A stretch of DNA of 62,900 nucleotides. Origin: an uncultured Comamonas sp. GTDB lineage: Bacteria > Pseudomonadota > Gammaproteobacteria > Burkholderiales > Burkholderiaceae_C. Of the stretch, positions 16,062 through 23,832 are shown piece by piece. The notes under the pieces were generated by a model, which saw only the letters and a program-made list of their open reading frames with translations, was not told where the DNA came from and did not search any database. The position numbers and the translations under genes are program-made. How positions within the stretch are numbered: the stretch's first letter is position 1; the number at the start of each line of letters is the position of its first letter. The stretch is from contig CABIIJ010000076.1 of the NCBI GenBank assembly GCA_902175065.1, forward strand, positions 1-62,900. Direction: 5' to 3'.

Positions 16062-16715
16062 TTAACGGCTGGCAGCGGGCTGGCGCAACCATGCCACCAG
16101 CTGTTGGCCCAGGGTGTCCATGGCCTGGGACAGCGCCCTGGCCCCGCCTGCGGCATCGGCACTGGCTGCCGGGGTGGTGACGCTGAAGACCTGCTGGCCC
16201 AGCAGCACTTCGCCCGCTGGCTGGTGGGCCAGCAAGGTGGCCCGCAGGCGCACCTTGGCAAAGCTGTGCGCGGGCTGGTCGAACACCTGCTCGAATTCTT
16301 CCAGCGCCAGCAGCAGCACGGGGGGCTGCTGCCCGGCCACGCGGGGGGGGATGCGCCCGCCTTCGGCGCTCAGAACCACCCGTCGGCCCTGGCTGAGCCA
16401 GTGGCGCAGGCGCTCCTGCACCAGCAGCTCCGGCGGCAGGCTCCAACTGGCCTGGCTGTAGGCGTGCAGGTTGTGCGGCTGGGCGTAGGCCAGGCGGTAA
16501 TACATGGCGGTGGTGCTGCCTTCGGCCTGCCAGGGGGCCTGGATGTCGGTCAGCACCAGGGCCGCCGGTTCGGCAGGGTCGGCGGCCACATTGGCCGCAT
16601 CGGCCAGGGCGGCGGCGCCCAGGTCGTAGCGCTCGGGTTCTTTCGGCGGGGTGGGCAGGCTCTGGCAGGCGGCCAGCAACAGGGCGGCCAGCAGGGGGGA
16701 TAAACGCAGCAGCAT
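16062..16715 (-). CDS. ABC-type transport auxiliary lipoprotein (PqiC/YmbA-like)
   Basis: This 217-residue protein starts with a lipoprotein signal peptide and lipobox LLAAC (Cys at 17). The mature part resembles the ABC_trans_aux family: YDLG near the N-terminus, LVLTDIQAPW, AMYYRLAYAQPHNLHAYSQASW, and a C-terminal region ending in an amphipathic helix. Partners of Mce/PqiB-type lipid transporters, these proteins sit at the inner leaflet of the outer membrane. It is the last gene of the four-gene minus-strand operon, starting 18 bp after the MlaD-like gene ends. Confidence 0.8.
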   Translation of the reverse strand: MLLRLSPLLAALLLAACQSLPTPPKEPERYDLGAAALADAANVAADPAEPAALVLTDIQAPWQAEGSTTAMYYRLAYAQPHNLHAYSQASWSLPPELLVQERLRHWLSQGRRVVLSAEGGRIPPRVAGQQPPVLLLALEEFEQVFDQPAHSFAKVRLRATLLAHQPAGEVLLGQQVFSVTTPAASADAAGGARALSQAMDTLGQQLVAWLRQPAASR

Positions 16716-16733
16716 AAGGATTCTTTCCGTCCA

Positions 16734-17699
16734 TCAAGGCGCCGATACCGGCGTCGGCGGGGTGAAGCCCGGTTCCCCCGGGCCGGGGCGCACCAGGCCA
16801 TTGCCGTAGATCAGCGATTGCGGGTTGGCGTCGATGTTCGCCATGGTGCGGCCCATCTGGCGCGAGGCCAGGCCCAGGTCGCCTGTGGCCCGCTGGATGC
16901 CCGGCAGGGTGTAGCGCTCGAAGCGCTGGGCCGATTGCGCCACCGATTGCGTACCGGCCTGCAGTTGGGCCAGCACGCCCTCGGGCGCCTGCAACTGTTC
17001 GGCCAGCTGTCCGATCTGCTGCCCGGCAGTGTTCAGCGTCTGCAGGCTGGTGCGCGTGTCCTGCACCAGGGCGGGCAGCGCCTGGAGCACTGGATCGACA
17101 CCGTGCTCCAGGCTGTGCTCGGCCCGGCGGCTGACTTGCTGCAGGGCCACGCTGGTCTGGTTCAGGTTGTCCAGCAACTGGCTGAACCGCACCTGGTTGG
17201 CGTCGCCCAGCAGGCGGTTCAGGCGCTCGGCGGCTTCGTCGGCCCGGCTCAGGATCATCATGCCCTGGTCGGAGAGCACGGTCAGCGGCGACGATTTCAT
17301 CGGCAGCCGTGGCAGACCGCTGGGGCCGACCGGCAGGATGGGGCTGGGGCCGCTTTCGTCGTCCAGCTGCACGTGGGCGATGCCGGTCACTCCCTGGTAG
17401 CCCAGCTGGGCGTAGGTATAGCCGGGGTGGACGGGCGCTTCGCTGTCGACGGCAATGCGGATCAGCAGGTTGCCGTTGTGCTCGCGGTCGAAGCCGATAT
17501 GGGTCACCTTGCCCACGGCCACGCCCTTGTAGCGCACGGTGGCCTGGGGCTGCAGGCCGCTGATGGCGTCGCTGGTGGACAGCTCGTAGCTGGTGTACTG
17601 GCGCTGATCACGCGTCAGCCACAGGGCCAGGCCGATCAACATGCTGGCCAGCACCAGCATGAAGATACCGGCGGCCATGGCGTGGGATTTGTTTTCCAT
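16734..17699 (-). CDS. MlaD/Mce-domain protein of a lipid transporter
   Basis: This 321-residue protein has one N-terminal membrane helix (about 8-28), then an MCE domain (about 38-115) with GLQPQATVRYKGVAVGKV and GYTYAQLGYQGVTGIAHVQL. A long helical, Gln-rich region (about 145-290) follows, as in Mce proteins that form a periplasmic needle or tunnel. The start at 17699 (MENKSHAMAAG) follows a GGAG sequence; an upstream in-frame extension overlaps the ATPase gene. It is the substrate-binding component of the transporter encoded with the ATPase and permease upstream. Confidence 0.88.
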   Translation of the reverse strand: MENKSHAMAAGIFMLVLASMLIGLALWLTRDQRQYTSYELSTSDAISGLQPQATVRYKGVAVGKVTHIGFDREHNGNLLIRIAVDSEAPVHPGYTYAQLGYQGVTGIAHVQLDDESGPSPILPVGPSGLPRLPMKSSPLTVLSDQGMMILSRADEAAERLNRLLGDANQVRFSQLLDNLNQTSVALQQVSRRAEHSLEHGVDPVLQALPALVQDTRTSLQTLNTAGQQIGQLAEQLQAPEGVLAQLQAGTQSVAQSAQRFERYTLPGIQRATGDLGLASRQMGRTMANIDANPQSLIYGNGLVRPGPGEPGFTPPTPVSAP

Positions 17700-17718
17700 G
17701 GGGCAGTCTGCTCCTTTT

Positions 17719-18519
17719 TTAGGCCGAAGCCGGGGCTGAAACGGGGGACGGGGCCATGGCCCGGCGGCCTCGCTCGCCCTGGAAGAAGGTGGTGGTGAAG
17801 GGGTGGTCGAACTGCGCCACTTCCTGCGCCGTGCCGCTGACCAGCACGCGCTTTTCCGCCAGCACGGCCACGCGGGTGGACAGGGCAAACAGCGTATCCA
17901 GGTCGTGCGTGACCATGACCACGGTCAGCCCCAGCCCGGCGTGCAGCTGGCGCAGCAGGTCGCAGAATTCGTCCGAGCTGGTCGGGTCCAGCCCGGCCGT
18001 CGGCTCGTCGAGCAGCAGCAGCGGCGGGTCCATGATCAGCGCCCGTGCCAGCGCCACGCGCTTGATCATGCCGCCGGAAAGGTCGGCGGGGTTGCGGGTG
18101 GCGTGCTCGGGCTTGAGGCCGACCATCTGCAGCTTGACCATGGCCGCCTCGCGCACCACGGCATCGGGCAGGCCGCCTTGCTCGCGCAGGGCAAAGGCAA
18201 TGTTGTCCAGCACGTTGAAGGCCGAATACAGCGCCCCGTGCTGGAACAGCATCCCCACCCGGGCCGAGGCGCCCTCGCGGCACAGCTCGGCTGCCGGGCG
18301 GCCCAGGGTGGTCACGCGGCCCCTGCCGGGCGTGAGCAGTCCCAGAATCTGGCGCAGCAGCACGGTCTTGCCCGTGCCGGAGCCGCCGACGATGGACAGC
18401 ATCTCGCCCTGGCGGACTTGCAGGCACAGGTCCTGGTGGACGGCAAAGGCCTGCTCGCCCTGGCCGAAAATGCTCCACAGGTGGTCGATGTCGATCATCG
18501 TCTCGGGGTTGGCAGCCAT
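17719..18519 (-). CDS. MlaF-like ABC ATPase of a lipid transporter
   Basis: This 266-residue ATPase has Walker A (GGSGTGKT), signature (LSGGMIKRVALARAL), Walker B (LLLLDEPTAGLDP) and the switch histidine (MVTHD). The LSGGM-K-R form is typical of the MlaF/Mce ATPase group rather than nutrient importers. Its ATG overlaps the stop codon of the permease gene by one base, showing tight translational coupling. It powers lipid movement between the inner-membrane permease and the MCE protein. Confidence 0.9.
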   Translation of the reverse strand: MAANPETMIDIDHLWSIFGQGEQAFAVHQDLCLQVRQGEMLSIVGGSGTGKTVLLRQILGLLTPGRGRVTTLGRPAAELCREGASARVGMLFQHGALYSAFNVLDNIAFALREQGGLPDAVVREAAMVKLQMVGLKPEHATRNPADLSGGMIKRVALARALIMDPPLLLLDEPTAGLDPTSSDEFCDLLRQLHAGLGLTVVMVTHDLDTLFALSTRVAVLAEKRVLVSGTAQEVAQFDHPFTTTFFQGERGRRAMAPSPVSAPASA

Positions 18520-19640
18520 TAGAACCCCACATCCTTGAAGGCGATGGCGAACACCGCGTCCACCAGGATGACCATGGTGATGGAGGTGACCACCGAGGCC
18601 GTCGTCCCCGCCCCCAGGCTTTGCGTATTGGGTTGGACGCGCAGGCCCCAGTGGCAGCCGATCAGCGCGATCCAGATGCCGAAGACCATGGCCTTGACGC
18701 TGGCCAGCCACAGGTTGCTCACCTCCACCGCGCTGGGCAGCGCCTGCCAGAAGTAGGCCGGGGAAATGCCCATCACCAGATCGGAGGCGACCACCCCGCC
18801 CATCAGCGCCGCCAGCGTCGTCCACAGGCTGACCAGCGGCATGGCCAGCGCCAGCGCCATGGCCCGGGGCAGCACCAGGCGGAAGCCGTGGGCAATGCCC
18901 ATGACGCGCATGGCGTCCAGCTCTTCGGTCACGCGCATGACACCGATCTGCGCGGTGATGGCCGAGCCGGAACGCCCCGCCACCAGGATGGCGGCCAGCA
19001 GCGGCCCCAGCTCCCGGATCAGCGAAATCCCCAGGATGTTGACGATGAACGCCTCGGCGCCGAACTGGCGCAGTTGCAGCGCCATCAGGTAGGCCAGCAC
19101 CACGCCGATCAGAAAACCGACCAGTGCGGTGATCGGCAGCGCGGTGGCCCCCATGTTGAACAGGTGGCCGGAAAAATCGCGCCACGGCCCCTTGTGCGGC
19201 GCCCGCAGCAGGCGCAGTGCGTCCAGCCAGAGCTGGCCGACGAGCAGCAGCAGGTCGCGGCCATGCACCAGCGCGGCCAGGATCAGGGTGCCCAGCCTTT
19301 CCACCGTGCGGCCAAAGTAATACGGTGCGGCGGGGAGGGCGGCGGTGCCGGCGAACTGCGCCACGCGCTGCAGCATGGCGCGTTGGGCCGCGCTGGCGTG
19401 CAGCTGTGCCGGCCATTGGCCCTGCCAGTGCCGCCACAGCAATTGGGCGCCGAGGTGGTCGAACCAGGCCAGTTGCGTCAAATCCCAGGCGGCGGTGGCA
19501 TCGGTGCCCGCCAGCATTTGCTGCATTCGCTGCCACTGTCCGCGCTGGCCCAGCTCGGCCGCGCCCCAGCGGCCCAACAGGACGACTCTGGGCGCGGCAT
19601 CGACCGTCCGGTGTTCAAGGCGGGGAATGGCGTGGGTCAT
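18519..19640 (-). CDS. MlaE-like permease with an N-terminal STAS-like domain
   Basis: This 373-residue protein begins with a STAS-like region (about 1-95, with AAWDLTQLAWFDHLGAQLLW). The MlaE permease domain follows (about 110-373) with several hydrophobic helices and the family block GPLLAAILVAGRSGSAITAQIG followed by MRVTEELDAMRVMG. In canonical mla operons the STAS protein (MlaB) is separate; in this subfamily it is fused. It is the first gene of the operon permease-ATPase-MlaD-lipoprotein. The 278-bp gap upstream holds its promoter, which could not be fixed. Confidence 0.9.
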   Translation of the reverse strand: MTHAIPRLEHRTVDAAPRVVLLGRWGAAELGQRGQWQRMQQMLAGTDATAAWDLTQLAWFDHLGAQLLWRHWQGQWPAQLHASAAQRAMLQRVAQFAGTAALPAAPYYFGRTVERLGTLILAALVHGRDLLLLVGQLWLDALRLLRAPHKGPWRDFSGHLFNMGATALPITALVGFLIGVVLAYLMALQLRQFGAEAFIVNILGISLIRELGPLLAAILVAGRSGSAITAQIGVMRVTEELDAMRVMGIAHGFRLVLPRAMALALAMPLVSLWTTLAALMGGVVASDLVMGISPAYFWQALPSAVEVSNLWLASVKAMVFGIWIALIGCHWGLRVQPNTQSLGAGTTASVVTSITMVILVDAVFAIAFKDVGF

Positions 19641-19858
19641 GGGGGGCTGGTTTTAGCACAATTTGTCGCAGTGCCACCGTTGGCCGGCGGGGGCAGGCAT
19701 CGCGGCTGACGATTTCACCCTAGGGAAAACGCTGTCTTATAGAAGACTGATCCGAGGTTAAAGTCTCGCCACTTCAAGCGCTGCGGGACAGCGGCGCACG
19801 GAGGGCCCGAGGAGACAACTCGATCCATAACTAGAATTTTCTATTCCAAGCACCCGTC

Positions 19859-19882
19859 ATGAGGTGTTCCTTTTTGCTCTAG
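19859..19882 (+). CDS. Possible 7-codon leader peptide before the tauE terminator
   Basis: ATG AGG TGT TCC TTT TTG CTC TAG (MRCSFLL) ends exactly where the terminator stem begins, an arrangement used in attenuation. No convincing ribosome-binding site is seen, so translation is doubtful. Reported because the overlap with the terminator is exact and the peptide contains a cysteine codon next to a sulfur-compound-exporter family gene. Speculative. Confidence 0.2.
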   Translation: MRCSFLL

Positions 19883-19910
19883 CGCCGGTTCATCCGGCGC
19901 TTTTCTTTTT
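19881..19910 (+). terminator. Intrinsic terminator upstream of tauE
   Basis: A perfect 8-bp stem AGCGCCGG (19881-19888) / CCGGCGCT (19894-19901), loop TTCAT, followed by TTTTCTTTTT. It is oriented toward the TauE-like gene, which starts 9 bp later, so it must end either a leader RNA (attenuator) or a small RNA encoded in 19660-19880. That stretch also holds the short hairpins GTCTT-ATAG-AAGAC and CGCTG-CGGGA-CAGCG. Confidence 0.75.
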
Positions 19911-19918
19911 GGTGCTCC

Positions 19919-20677
19919 ATGGAGTGGATCGTCATTTCCCTGGCGTCGGCGCTGGCCGGCATGGTCGATGCCATCGTCGGCGGCGGCGGGCTGATTCTGC
20001 TGCCGGCGCTGTTTGCCGTGTTTCCCGGGGCCGCCCCGGCCACCCTGTTCGGGACGAACAAAAGCGCCGCCATCTGGGGCACCGCCGTGGCCTCGTGGCA
20101 ATACAGCCGCCGCGTCGCGGTGCGCTGGTCGGCCCTGCTGCCGGGCGTGGCTGCGGCTTTCGTGGGCGCCTTCGCCGGGGCGTGGAGCGTGACGCTGATC
20201 GACCCGAGCTTTCTGCGCAAGCTGCTGCCGGTCATTTTGCTGGTGCTGTTCCTCTACACCCTGGTGAAAAAGGAACTGGGCCGCACCCACGCCCCGCTGT
20301 TCAGCGGCAGGGCCGAGCAGGTGCGCACGGCGCTGATCGGGCTGGTGATCGGGTTTTACGACGGCTTCTTCGGCCCCGGCACGGGCAGTTTCTTTGTCTT
20401 TCTGTTCGTGCGCCTGCTGGGCTACGATTTCCTGAACGCCTCGGTCGGCGCCAAGCTGCTCAACCTGGCGACGAACATTGCCGCCCTGATGCTGTTTGCT
20501 GCCAAGGGCCATGTCTGGTGGCATTTCGCCCTGCCGCTGGCGCTGGCGAATGTGCTGGGCAGTGTGCTCGGCAGCTGGCTGGCCTTGCGCCACGGCACGG
20601 CTTTCGTGCGGGTGATCTTCATCGTCGTGGTCGGCAGCCTGATTGTCAAAACGGGTTGGGATGCGTTTTTTGCTTGA
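19919..20677 (+). CDS. TauE/SafE family membrane exporter
   Basis: This 252-residue protein with about 8 hydrophobic helices has the two TauE/SafE signatures: AGMVDAIVGGGGLILLPAL near the N-terminus and GFYDGFFGPGTGSFFVFLFV in the middle. Members export sulfite, sulfoacetate or related organic anions, but the substrate cannot be told from sequence. No partner gene suggests one. Translation starts at ATG 19919, right after an intrinsic terminator, suggesting attenuation control. A palindromic repeat follows its stop. Confidence 0.88.
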   Translation: MEWIVISLASALAGMVDAIVGGGGLILLPALFAVFPGAAPATLFGTNKSAAIWGTAVASWQYSRRVAVRWSALLPGVAAAFVGAFAGAWSVTLIDPSFLRKLLPVILLVLFLYTLVKKELGRTHAPLFSGRAEQVRTALIGLVIGFYDGFFGPGTGSFFVFLFVRLLGYDFLNASVGAKLLNLATNIAALMLFAAKGHVWWHFALPLALANVLGSVLGSWLALRHGTAFVRVIFIVVVGSLIVKTGWDAFFA

Positions 20678-20678
20678 A

Positions 20679-20767
20679 TAAAAAGAGCTGTTTGCGCTGA
20701 TATATAAACGATTTTCGATGATTTTATTTTTGAAAACCTTTATTTATCAGTGCAGGCAGCTATCTTT
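20679..20767. repeat. Dispersed palindrome copy between convergent tauE-like and DUF4197 genes
   Basis: The left arm AAAAGAGCTGTTTGCGCTGA and the right arm TCAGTGCAGGCAGCTATCTT are imperfect complements. Inner TATATAAA pairs with TTTATTTA. It lies just 2 bp after the tauE stop codon and 22 bp from the end of the convergent gene, so it is a likely bidirectional terminator. Confidence 0.65.
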
Positions 20768-20788
20768 ATAGATATTCTTGCTCGCTTA

Positions 20789-21508
20789 TTACTGCGTGGC
20801 ACCAAATACTTTTTTCAGGATGGCGCTGCCCTGGCCGACCGGGTCGCGGCGGATTTTGCGCTCCTCCTCGCCGATCATGAAGAACAGGCCGTCCAGCGTC
20901 TTGCCCGTGACGTACTGCGCCAGGTTGGCGTCTTCCTGCTTGAGCAGGCCGAAGCTGGCCGCCTTGCCGGCAAAGGCGTCGTAGCGCTGCGCCAGCCCGA
21001 CCTTCTGCGTCGATTGCTGCACCACGGGTAAGAAACGCTGGCCCAGCGGCGTACGGGTCTTGCGGGCGAAGAAGTCGGTCACGGCCGTGTCGCCGCCGGC
21101 GAGGATGGTTTTCGCATCCTGCACGCTCATCGACTGCACGGCATCGACCAGCAAGTCCCGCCCCAGCGGCACGGCATCCTCGGCGGCGCGGTTCAGGCTG
21201 GTGACCAGATCGTCGATGCGCTGCCCCTGGCCGAAGCGGCGCATCAGTCTGGCCGCATCGTCGAGCTGCCCCGGCAGGCCGATGCGCACCTGGGGGTTGC
21301 CCAGGAAACCGTCCTTGCGCCCGAGCGTGTCCACCGCCACCCGCGCCCCCTGGGCCAGGGCGGTCTTGACGCCGCTGGCGGCATCGGCGTTGGACAGGGC
21401 CGACAGCGACAAGGCCAGCGCCTGCTGTTGTGCGGCCAGCAGCAGCGACCCCAGGGCAGCGCTGTGCTGCAAGAACCGGCGGCGGGAAGGGGGAGCGAGG
21501 GCGATCAT
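20789..21508 (-). CDS. DUF4197 family exported protein
   Basis: This 239-residue protein begins with a twin-arginine-like stretch (SRRRFLQHSAALGSLLLAA), then a typical DUF4197 body: GVKTALAQGARVAVDTLGRKDGFLGNP, the NRAAEDAVPLGRDLLVDAV block, and TKTLDGLFFMIGEEE-like text near the end. DUF4197 proteins are periplasmic or membrane-associated and of unknown function. It is convergent with the TauE-like gene and is followed upstream by a MITE-like element. No operon partner. Confidence 0.85.
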   Translation of the reverse strand: MIALAPPSRRRFLQHSAALGSLLLAAQQQALALSLSALSNADAASGVKTALAQGARVAVDTLGRKDGFLGNPQVRIGLPGQLDDAARLMRRFGQGQRIDDLVTSLNRAAEDAVPLGRDLLVDAVQSMSVQDAKTILAGGDTAVTDFFARKTRTPLGQRFLPVVQQSTQKVGLAQRYDAFAGKAASFGLLKQEDANLAQYVTGKTLDGLFFMIGEEERKIRRDPVGQGSAILKKVFGATQ

Positions 21509-21633
21509 GGCGGGATTCCTTTCAACACGCAGACAGGGCGATCGGGGGAAACATTACACCGCCAAATCGTCCTCCATCCCGGCGGGTGGCTTCTTGGCGC
21601 GGGTTTGCCGTCTCTGGCAAGGCGGCAGGCCTT

Positions 21634-21796
21634 AGAACCTGTTTACGATCTCCACGCGGGTGTGCAGTCGCGGCCTCGGGCGCTCTGCGTCGTTGCAAAT
21701 CCTCGCCATAGCACCGCTATGGCTGCGGTTTGCGCCTTGCAGCCCATCCCGATCCGCATCCCGCACCCCTTCGCGCTGAGATCGTAAACAGGTTCT
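21634..21796. mobile_element. 163-bp MITE-like palindromic element
   Basis: Perfect 19-bp terminal inverted repeats (AGAACCTGTTTACGATCTC at 21634-21652; its complement at 21778-21796) bound a non-coding segment. Inside is a second dyad: GCAAA...CCATAG, loop CACCG, CTATGG...TTTGC. TTA lies immediately outside the GAACC/GGTTC ends on both sides, a possible 3-bp target duplication. It carries no transposase, so it would be moved in trans if mobile. Confidence 0.65.
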
Positions 21797-21815
21797 TAGC
21801 AGAATCATTCATTGA

Positions 21816-21827
21816 CCGACCGGTCGG
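21816..21827. promoter_or_regulatory. PaaR-type operator ahead of the HHE hemerythrin gene
   Basis: CCGACCGGTCGG is a perfect 12-bp palindrome within TTGACCGACCGGTCGG and shares its core with sites at 26410 and 29317. TTGACC (21812-21817) could serve as a -35 element, so a bound repressor would block polymerase. It lies 96 bp upstream of the hemerythrin start and just outside the MITE-like element. The interval 21509-21922 holds only this site and the element. Confidence 0.6.
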
Positions 21828-21922
21828 AAATTTGTTACCGTAGCGGGCTATTACGTACCGATCGCATCGATTGCTGCCTGCGGCAGCCCGGTGCCCATCA
21901 CCATTCGGGAGATTTCTGCACC

Positions 21923-22504
21923 ATGTCCTCCATCACCCTCAAGGTCATCCGCGAAGAACACGGCACCTTGGCCGCCATCCTGCGCTCCCTGCGCATGCTG
22001 GCCGAACGCGGCCCCGGCAAGGAAACGGGCACGTTCTTCGACGCCATGCGTGCCATGCTGTTCTATATCGACGAATTTCCCGAGCGCCAGCACCACCCGA
22101 AGGAGACGGAACTGCTCTTCCCGCCCATCGCCCAGCGGGCGCCGGAGGTGGCCGAGGCCATTGCCCGCCTGGACCGCGAGCACGCCGGCGGCGAGGCCGC
22201 CGTGCGCGAGCTGGGCCACCTGCTGCTGGCCTGGGAGCTGATGGGCGAGAGCCGCCGCGCCACCTTCGTCGAAGCGCTGGATCGCTACATCACCTTCTAC
22301 CTGGAGCACATGCGCCTGGAGGAAACCGTGGTGCTGCCCGCCGCACTCCAGCACCTGACCGACGAAGACTGGGCAGCGATGGATGCCGCCTTTGCCAGCA
22401 ACACCGACCTGCTGGCCCGGGGCGCAACGCCCGACCCGGCCTACGAGCGCCTGTTCAGCCGCATCGTCCACAGCGCCCCGCCGCCTCTGGGCATGGGGCG
22501 CTGA
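21923..22504 (+). CDS. Hemerythrin HHE cation-binding domain protein
   Basis: This 193-residue protein has the HHE pattern: EEHGTLAAILR at the start, ERQHHPKETELLFP, LDREHAGGE and FYLEHMRLEETVVLP. Together these supply His/Glu ligands for a diiron centre. Family members act in O2, NO or iron handling. The start MSSITLKV (21923) is chosen; longer in-frame starts run through the operator region. The PaaR-type palindrome upstream suggests coregulation with the O2-dependent phenylacetate pathway. A palindromic repeat follows the gene. Confidence 0.85.
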   Translation: MSSITLKVIREEHGTLAAILRSLRMLAERGPGKETGTFFDAMRAMLFYIDEFPERQHHPKETELLFPPIAQRAPEVAEAIARLDREHAGGEAAVRELGHLLLAWELMGESRRATFVEALDRYITFYLEHMRLEETVVLPAALQHLTDEDWAAMDAAFASNTDLLARGATPDPAYERLFSRIVHSAPPPLGMGR

Positions 22505-22515
22505 ACTCCTGTAAA

Positions 22516-22601
22516 CATAGCTTTTTCCGTTGATGGATAAACGGATATAGATATAAAAATATCCAATATCGTTTATAGATCAGCGGTAACAGCTATTTTT
22601 T
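22516..22601. repeat. Dispersed palindrome copy between convergent HHE and Old Yellow Enzyme genes
   Basis: Outer arms CATAGCT... and ...AGCTATTTTTTT flank nested pairs: GTTGAT/ATCAGC, ATAAACG/CGTTTAT and ATAT/ATAT. The two coding regions end at its edges (22504 and 22602), so the element fills the whole gap and is probably a terminator for both. Confidence 0.7.
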
Positions 22602-23717
22602 TCAATCCTCCAGCCGGGGATAGTCGGTATAGCCTTCGGCCCCGCCGCCGTAATAGCTTTCGCGCCGGCCCGGGTTCAGCGGCGCGTCGCGGCGCAGGCG
22701 TTCGACCAGATCGGGGTTGGCGATGAAGTCCTTGCCCCAGGCCACCAGGTCGGCGTAGCCGCTGGCCACGGCCTGCAGCGCCATGTCCCGGGTGTAGCCG
22801 TTGTTCACCATCCACAGCCCCTGGCCGCCGGCGTTGCGGTAGGCGGCCTTCAGGGCGGCGTAATCGAAGGGCTGCTCCGGCAGGCTGCGCGGCCCGCCCG
22901 TGGCCCCTTCGATGACGTGGAGGTAGGCCAGCCCCAGCGGCGCGAGGCAGCGCAGCAGGTGCTCGAACAGCGGCTGCGGGGCGCTGTCGTGGATGCCGTT
23001 GGCCGGGCTGACCGGCGAGATGCGCAGCCCCACCCGGCCTGCGCCGATGGCGGCAGTCACGGCCTGCACCACTTCGCACACCAGGCGCACGCGGTTGTCG
23101 ATGCTGCCGCCCCAGGCGTCGTCGCGCTGGTTGCTGCCGTCCTTCAGGAACTGGTCGAGTAGATAGCCGTTGGCGCCGTGGATTTCCACTCCGTCAAAAC
23201 CGCATTGCCGCGCCTGGCGGGCGGCCTGGGCAAAGTCGGCCACGATGCCCGGCAGCTCCTGCGCCAGCAGGGCGCGGGGGGCCGAGGTGGACGCAAAGTG
23301 GCCGGTGCCGGTGGCGGCATCGACCAGATAGGTCTTGGCCTGCGCGGTCAGCGCCGAGGGGGCCACCGGCGCGGCGCCTGCCGGTTGCAGGCTGGTGTGC
23401 GAGACGCGGCCCACGTGCCACAACTGCGCGAAGATGGTGCCGCCCTGGGCATGGACGGCATCGGTCACGCCCTGCCAGCCGGCCAGTTGCGCGGGCTGGT
23501 ACAGGCCGGGCACGTCGGCGTAGCCCTGGCCCTGCTGGCTGATGGGGGCGCCCTCGGAAATGATCAGCCCGGCGCTGGCACGCTGGCCGTAGTAGGTGGC
23601 GGCCAGTGCGCCGGGCACGTTGCCGCTGGCGCGGTTGCGCGTCAGCGGGGCCATGGCGATGCGGTTGCGCAGGGGCAGATCGCCCAATTGGACGGGATCG
23701 AACAAAGAGTGCGGCAT
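22602..23717 (-). CDS. Old Yellow Enzyme family NADH:flavin oxidoreductase (NemA-like)
   Basis: This 371-residue FMN-binding TIM barrel reduces activated alkenes, nitro compounds or N-ethylmaleimide. Landmarks are RNRIAMAPLTRNRA near the start, QLWHVGRVSH, GFDGVEIHGANGYLLDQFL (active-site His/Asn pair) and the phosphate-binding LVAWGKDFIANPDLVERL. The start at 23717 (MPHSLFDPV) has AAAGGACAGC upstream; an in-frame extension of 31 residues is not conserved-looking. It is on the same strand as the crotonase and paaN but separated by 115 bp, so membership of the paa operon is uncertain. Confidence 0.9.
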   Translation of the reverse strand: MPHSLFDPVQLGDLPLRNRIAMAPLTRNRASGNVPGALAATYYGQRASAGLIISEGAPISQQGQGYADVPGLYQPAQLAGWQGVTDAVHAQGGTIFAQLWHVGRVSHTSLQPAGAAPVAPSALTAQAKTYLVDAATGTGHFASTSAPRALLAQELPGIVADFAQAARQARQCGFDGVEIHGANGYLLDQFLKDGSNQRDDAWGGSIDNRVRLVCEVVQAVTAAIGAGRVGLRISPVSPANGIHDSAPQPLFEHLLRCLAPLGLAYLHVIEGATGGPRSLPEQPFDYAALKAAYRNAGGQGLWMVNNGYTRDMALQAVASGYADLVAWGKDFIANPDLVERLRRDAPLNPGRRESYYGGGAEGYTDYPRLED

Positions 23718-23832
23718 ACGCTGTCCTTTCAATTGCAAAAGTGAAACCATAAAAAAACCGCTGCCCGGCAGTGTGGCCCGGCAGCGGTGGGGTGGCAACG
23801 GCCAGGGCATTGCGCCCCGCCAGACGGCAGTA

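Noticed and set aside
19720-19880. Known riboswitch class (SAH, fluoride, cobalamin) upstream of the tauE-like gene
   Set aside because: CCGAGG and GCGCTGCGG fragments resemble parts of an SAH aptamer but the conserved core order is absent; kept only as an unassigned leader.
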